Shown here: positions 4,665 to 5,643 of the stretch, piece by piece
Layout: each line of letters starts with the position of its first letter
How positions within the stretch are numbered: the stretch's first letter is position 1
Assembly: GCA_020697635.1 (NCBI GenBank)
Contig: JAEHCT010000103.1
Location: forward strand, 1 to 5,643
Direction: 5' to 3'
DNA length: 5,643 nucleotides
Origin: Candidatus Bathyarchaeota archaeon
GTDB taxonomy: Archaea > Thermoproteota > Bathyarchaeia > TCS64
The notes under the pieces: model-generated
The model's database searches: none
Told to the model about the DNA's origin: nothing
Seen by the model: only the letters and a program-made list of their open reading frames with translations
Program-made: the position numbers and the translations under genes

Positions 4665-5204
4665 GCAACTCAGGTATTCATCTATGACGTTTTTAAGGAT
4701 TCGCGCGATGCCGTCGGCGTCGAAGAGCCCCGTGTTCACCACCAGGTCGTATACGCTGAGGTCCTCCAAGTCCACGCCATAACACTCCCTGAAACGCCTG
4801 AGCTCGTTCTCCTCCCTGAAACGGGTCTCCCTATCCACCTCTTCTATGTCGCGGCCCTCACGCTTCGCGATGCGTCGAACCCTCTCCTCCAGGGGGCAGC
4901 TGAGATAGATCCTGAGGTCAGGGTCCTCAGCCATCCACCCAGACAGCGTGGCGTCGATGATCACTCCCCCCCTCCGGGACTCCTCCTTGGTCCTCGCGTC
5001 TAGGTAGTTATCAAAATCCCGGTCCTCGGCGGCCTTCCTAGACATCTCCTCAAGGGACAGGCCAAGCTCCTCGGCGCGCTCACGGAACACCATGCCAGCA
5101 GAGATGTAGCGCAGATCGAAGGACTCTGCTATGAACATAGCTTGGGTGCTGCGTCCCGAGCCGTGGGGGCCCGCCACAGTGATGACGAGGTCACGCCCGC
5201 TCAA
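4659..5204 (-). CDS. cmk: Cytidylate kinase (archaeal type)
   Basis: This cytoplasmic enzyme phosphorylates CMP/dCMP with ATP in pyrimidine nucleotide synthesis. Its 181 residues match the short archaeal class. Residues 12-20 are the P-loop GPHGSGRST, YISAGMVFRE (33-42) is the substrate-side region, LSGW (87-90) is a family motif, and RIAKREGRD (111-119) plus REENELRRFRECYGVD (130-145) are lid/helix elements. DLSVYDLVVNT (148-158) is highly characteristic of archaeal Cmk. The P-loop lysine is replaced by R18, codon CGC at 5153-5151. The start is TTG 5204, because the next in-frame candidate, GTG at residue 10, falls at the P-loop strand. AGAGG in the preceding gene end is a plausible ribosome-binding site. 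It lies three bases after the DUF106 stop and ends inside the L14e ribosome-binding site. Confidence 0.9.
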   Translation of the reverse strand: MSGRDLVITVAGPHGSGRSTQAMFIAESFDLRYISAGMVFRERAEELGLSLEEMSRKAAEDRDFDNYLDARTKEESRRGGVIIDATLSGWMAEDPDLRIYLSCPLEERVRRIAKREGRDIEEVDRETRFREENELRRFRECYGVDLEDLSVYDLVVNTGLFDADGIARILKNVIDEYLSCR

Positions 5205-5207
5205 CGC

Positions 5208-5643
5208 CTAGTCCTCTGGGTCGATCTCGAAACTCAAGCCAAAAACCCTGTTCAGGACGATGTTGAAGCTTATGCTGCAGAGGATATACCACTGGATGAA
5301 CTTGAACTCCAAGGGGATCCTTGGGAAGACGAAGGGAAAGTAAGCGATGACGGTGCCTGAGAAGAACTCGCTAAGCGGACGCCACAGAAACAGGAGGGGG
5401 ATGGTGAAGAACATGCTCGACTTCATCCTGTCCATGCTGATCTTGCTCTGCTGGGCCATCAGGTCCTGCTGACGCTTCTGAACCTTAGCCATCCTACTCT
5501 GGTTCCCGCTCCTGGTGGCTTCCATGAGTTCCTTCCTTACCCGTGAACTCTCGATGGTGAGCTTCCTGTAAGCATCAAGATCCATGCTCCGCACCCCTAT
5601 GAGGCTAGTAACCGTGCCAAGGGTGAGGGCTATGCCCATAATG
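5208..5643 (-). CDS. DUF106 / EMC3-like membrane protein insertase, 5'-truncated by the window edge
   Basis: This is an archaeal relative of the Oxa1/YidC/EMC3 family, which helps insert membrane proteins. From the internal ATG at 5639 there are 143 residues, but the frame is open to the edge. The hydrophobic start (GIALTLGTVTSLIGV) looks like the tail of the first membrane helix, so the real start probably lies outside. A basic, helical stretch with many Lys/Arg/Gln (about 20-74) is the expected cytoplasmic coiled coil. Two more membrane helices follow at about 75-93 (SSMFFTIPLLFLWRPL) and 112-135 (IQWYILCSISFNIVL). In many archaea this gene lies between adk/secY and L34e/cmk; here cmk follows directly with three bases between. 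No L34e gene is present at this place. Confidence 0.85.
   Translation of the reverse strand, partial: IMGIALTLGTVTSLIGVRSMDLDAYRKLTIESSRVRKELMEATRSGNQSRMAKVQKRQQDLMAQQSKISMDRMKSSMFFTIPLLFLWRPLSEFFSGTVIAYFPFVFPRIPLEFKFIQWYILCSISFNIVLNRVFGLSFEIDPED

Noticed and set aside
5142..5360. Plus-strand open frame across the cmk/DUF106 junction
   Set aside because: It is antisense to two well-supported genes and has no recognisable domain or ribosome-binding site.

Overview
The window looks archaeal and most resembles a TACK-group lineage, although no marker here fixes the phylum. The evidence is a TrmB-type regulator, a KaiC/RadA-like ATPase, the archaeal/eukaryotic ribosomal protein L14e, an archaeal-type cytidylate kinase and a DUF106/EMC3-like insertase. 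Coding regions are GC-rich and use many AGG/AGA and ATA codons. Intergenic DNA is visibly AT-rich. TTG is the most common start codon.

Layout. (1) 1-318 is an AT-rich stretch with no recognisable gene. It holds short repeats, a candidate promoter and a 9-bp hairpin that encloses the next start codon. (2) 319-1473 (+) encodes a class V PLP-dependent aminotransferase of the alanine-glyoxylate/serine-pyruvate group, followed by a T-rich terminator. (3) 1489-1700 is a second intergenic stretch. It has a candidate TATA box, a 10-mer shared with the first intergenic region and a potential 60-nt nested hairpin. (4) 1701-4423 (+) is a tightly packed three-gene unit: a TrmB-like winged-helix regulator, a 156-residue protein I do not recognise, and a two-domain KaiC-like ATPase whose second domain has lost its nucleotide-binding motifs. 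(5) 4429-5643 (-) is a convergent translation-linked unit read right to left: DUF106/EMC3-like insertase (5' end outside the window), cytidylate kinase (cmk) and ribosomal protein L14e. Its stop codon lies five bases from that of the KaiC-like gene.

How the parts fit. The minus-strand genes are a remnant of the conserved archaeal Sec/ribosomal cluster, in which DUF106, cmk and L14e commonly lie together. The plus-strand trio is the accessory part. Because the regulator, unknown protein and ATPase are translationally coupled, they probably form one signalling or regulatory module. The shared 10-mer upstream of both plus-strand units suggests, but does not show, that the regulator might also control the aminotransferase. 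The most notable non-coding signals are the start-codon hairpin of the aminotransferase gene and the possible structured leader ahead of the TrmB gene.
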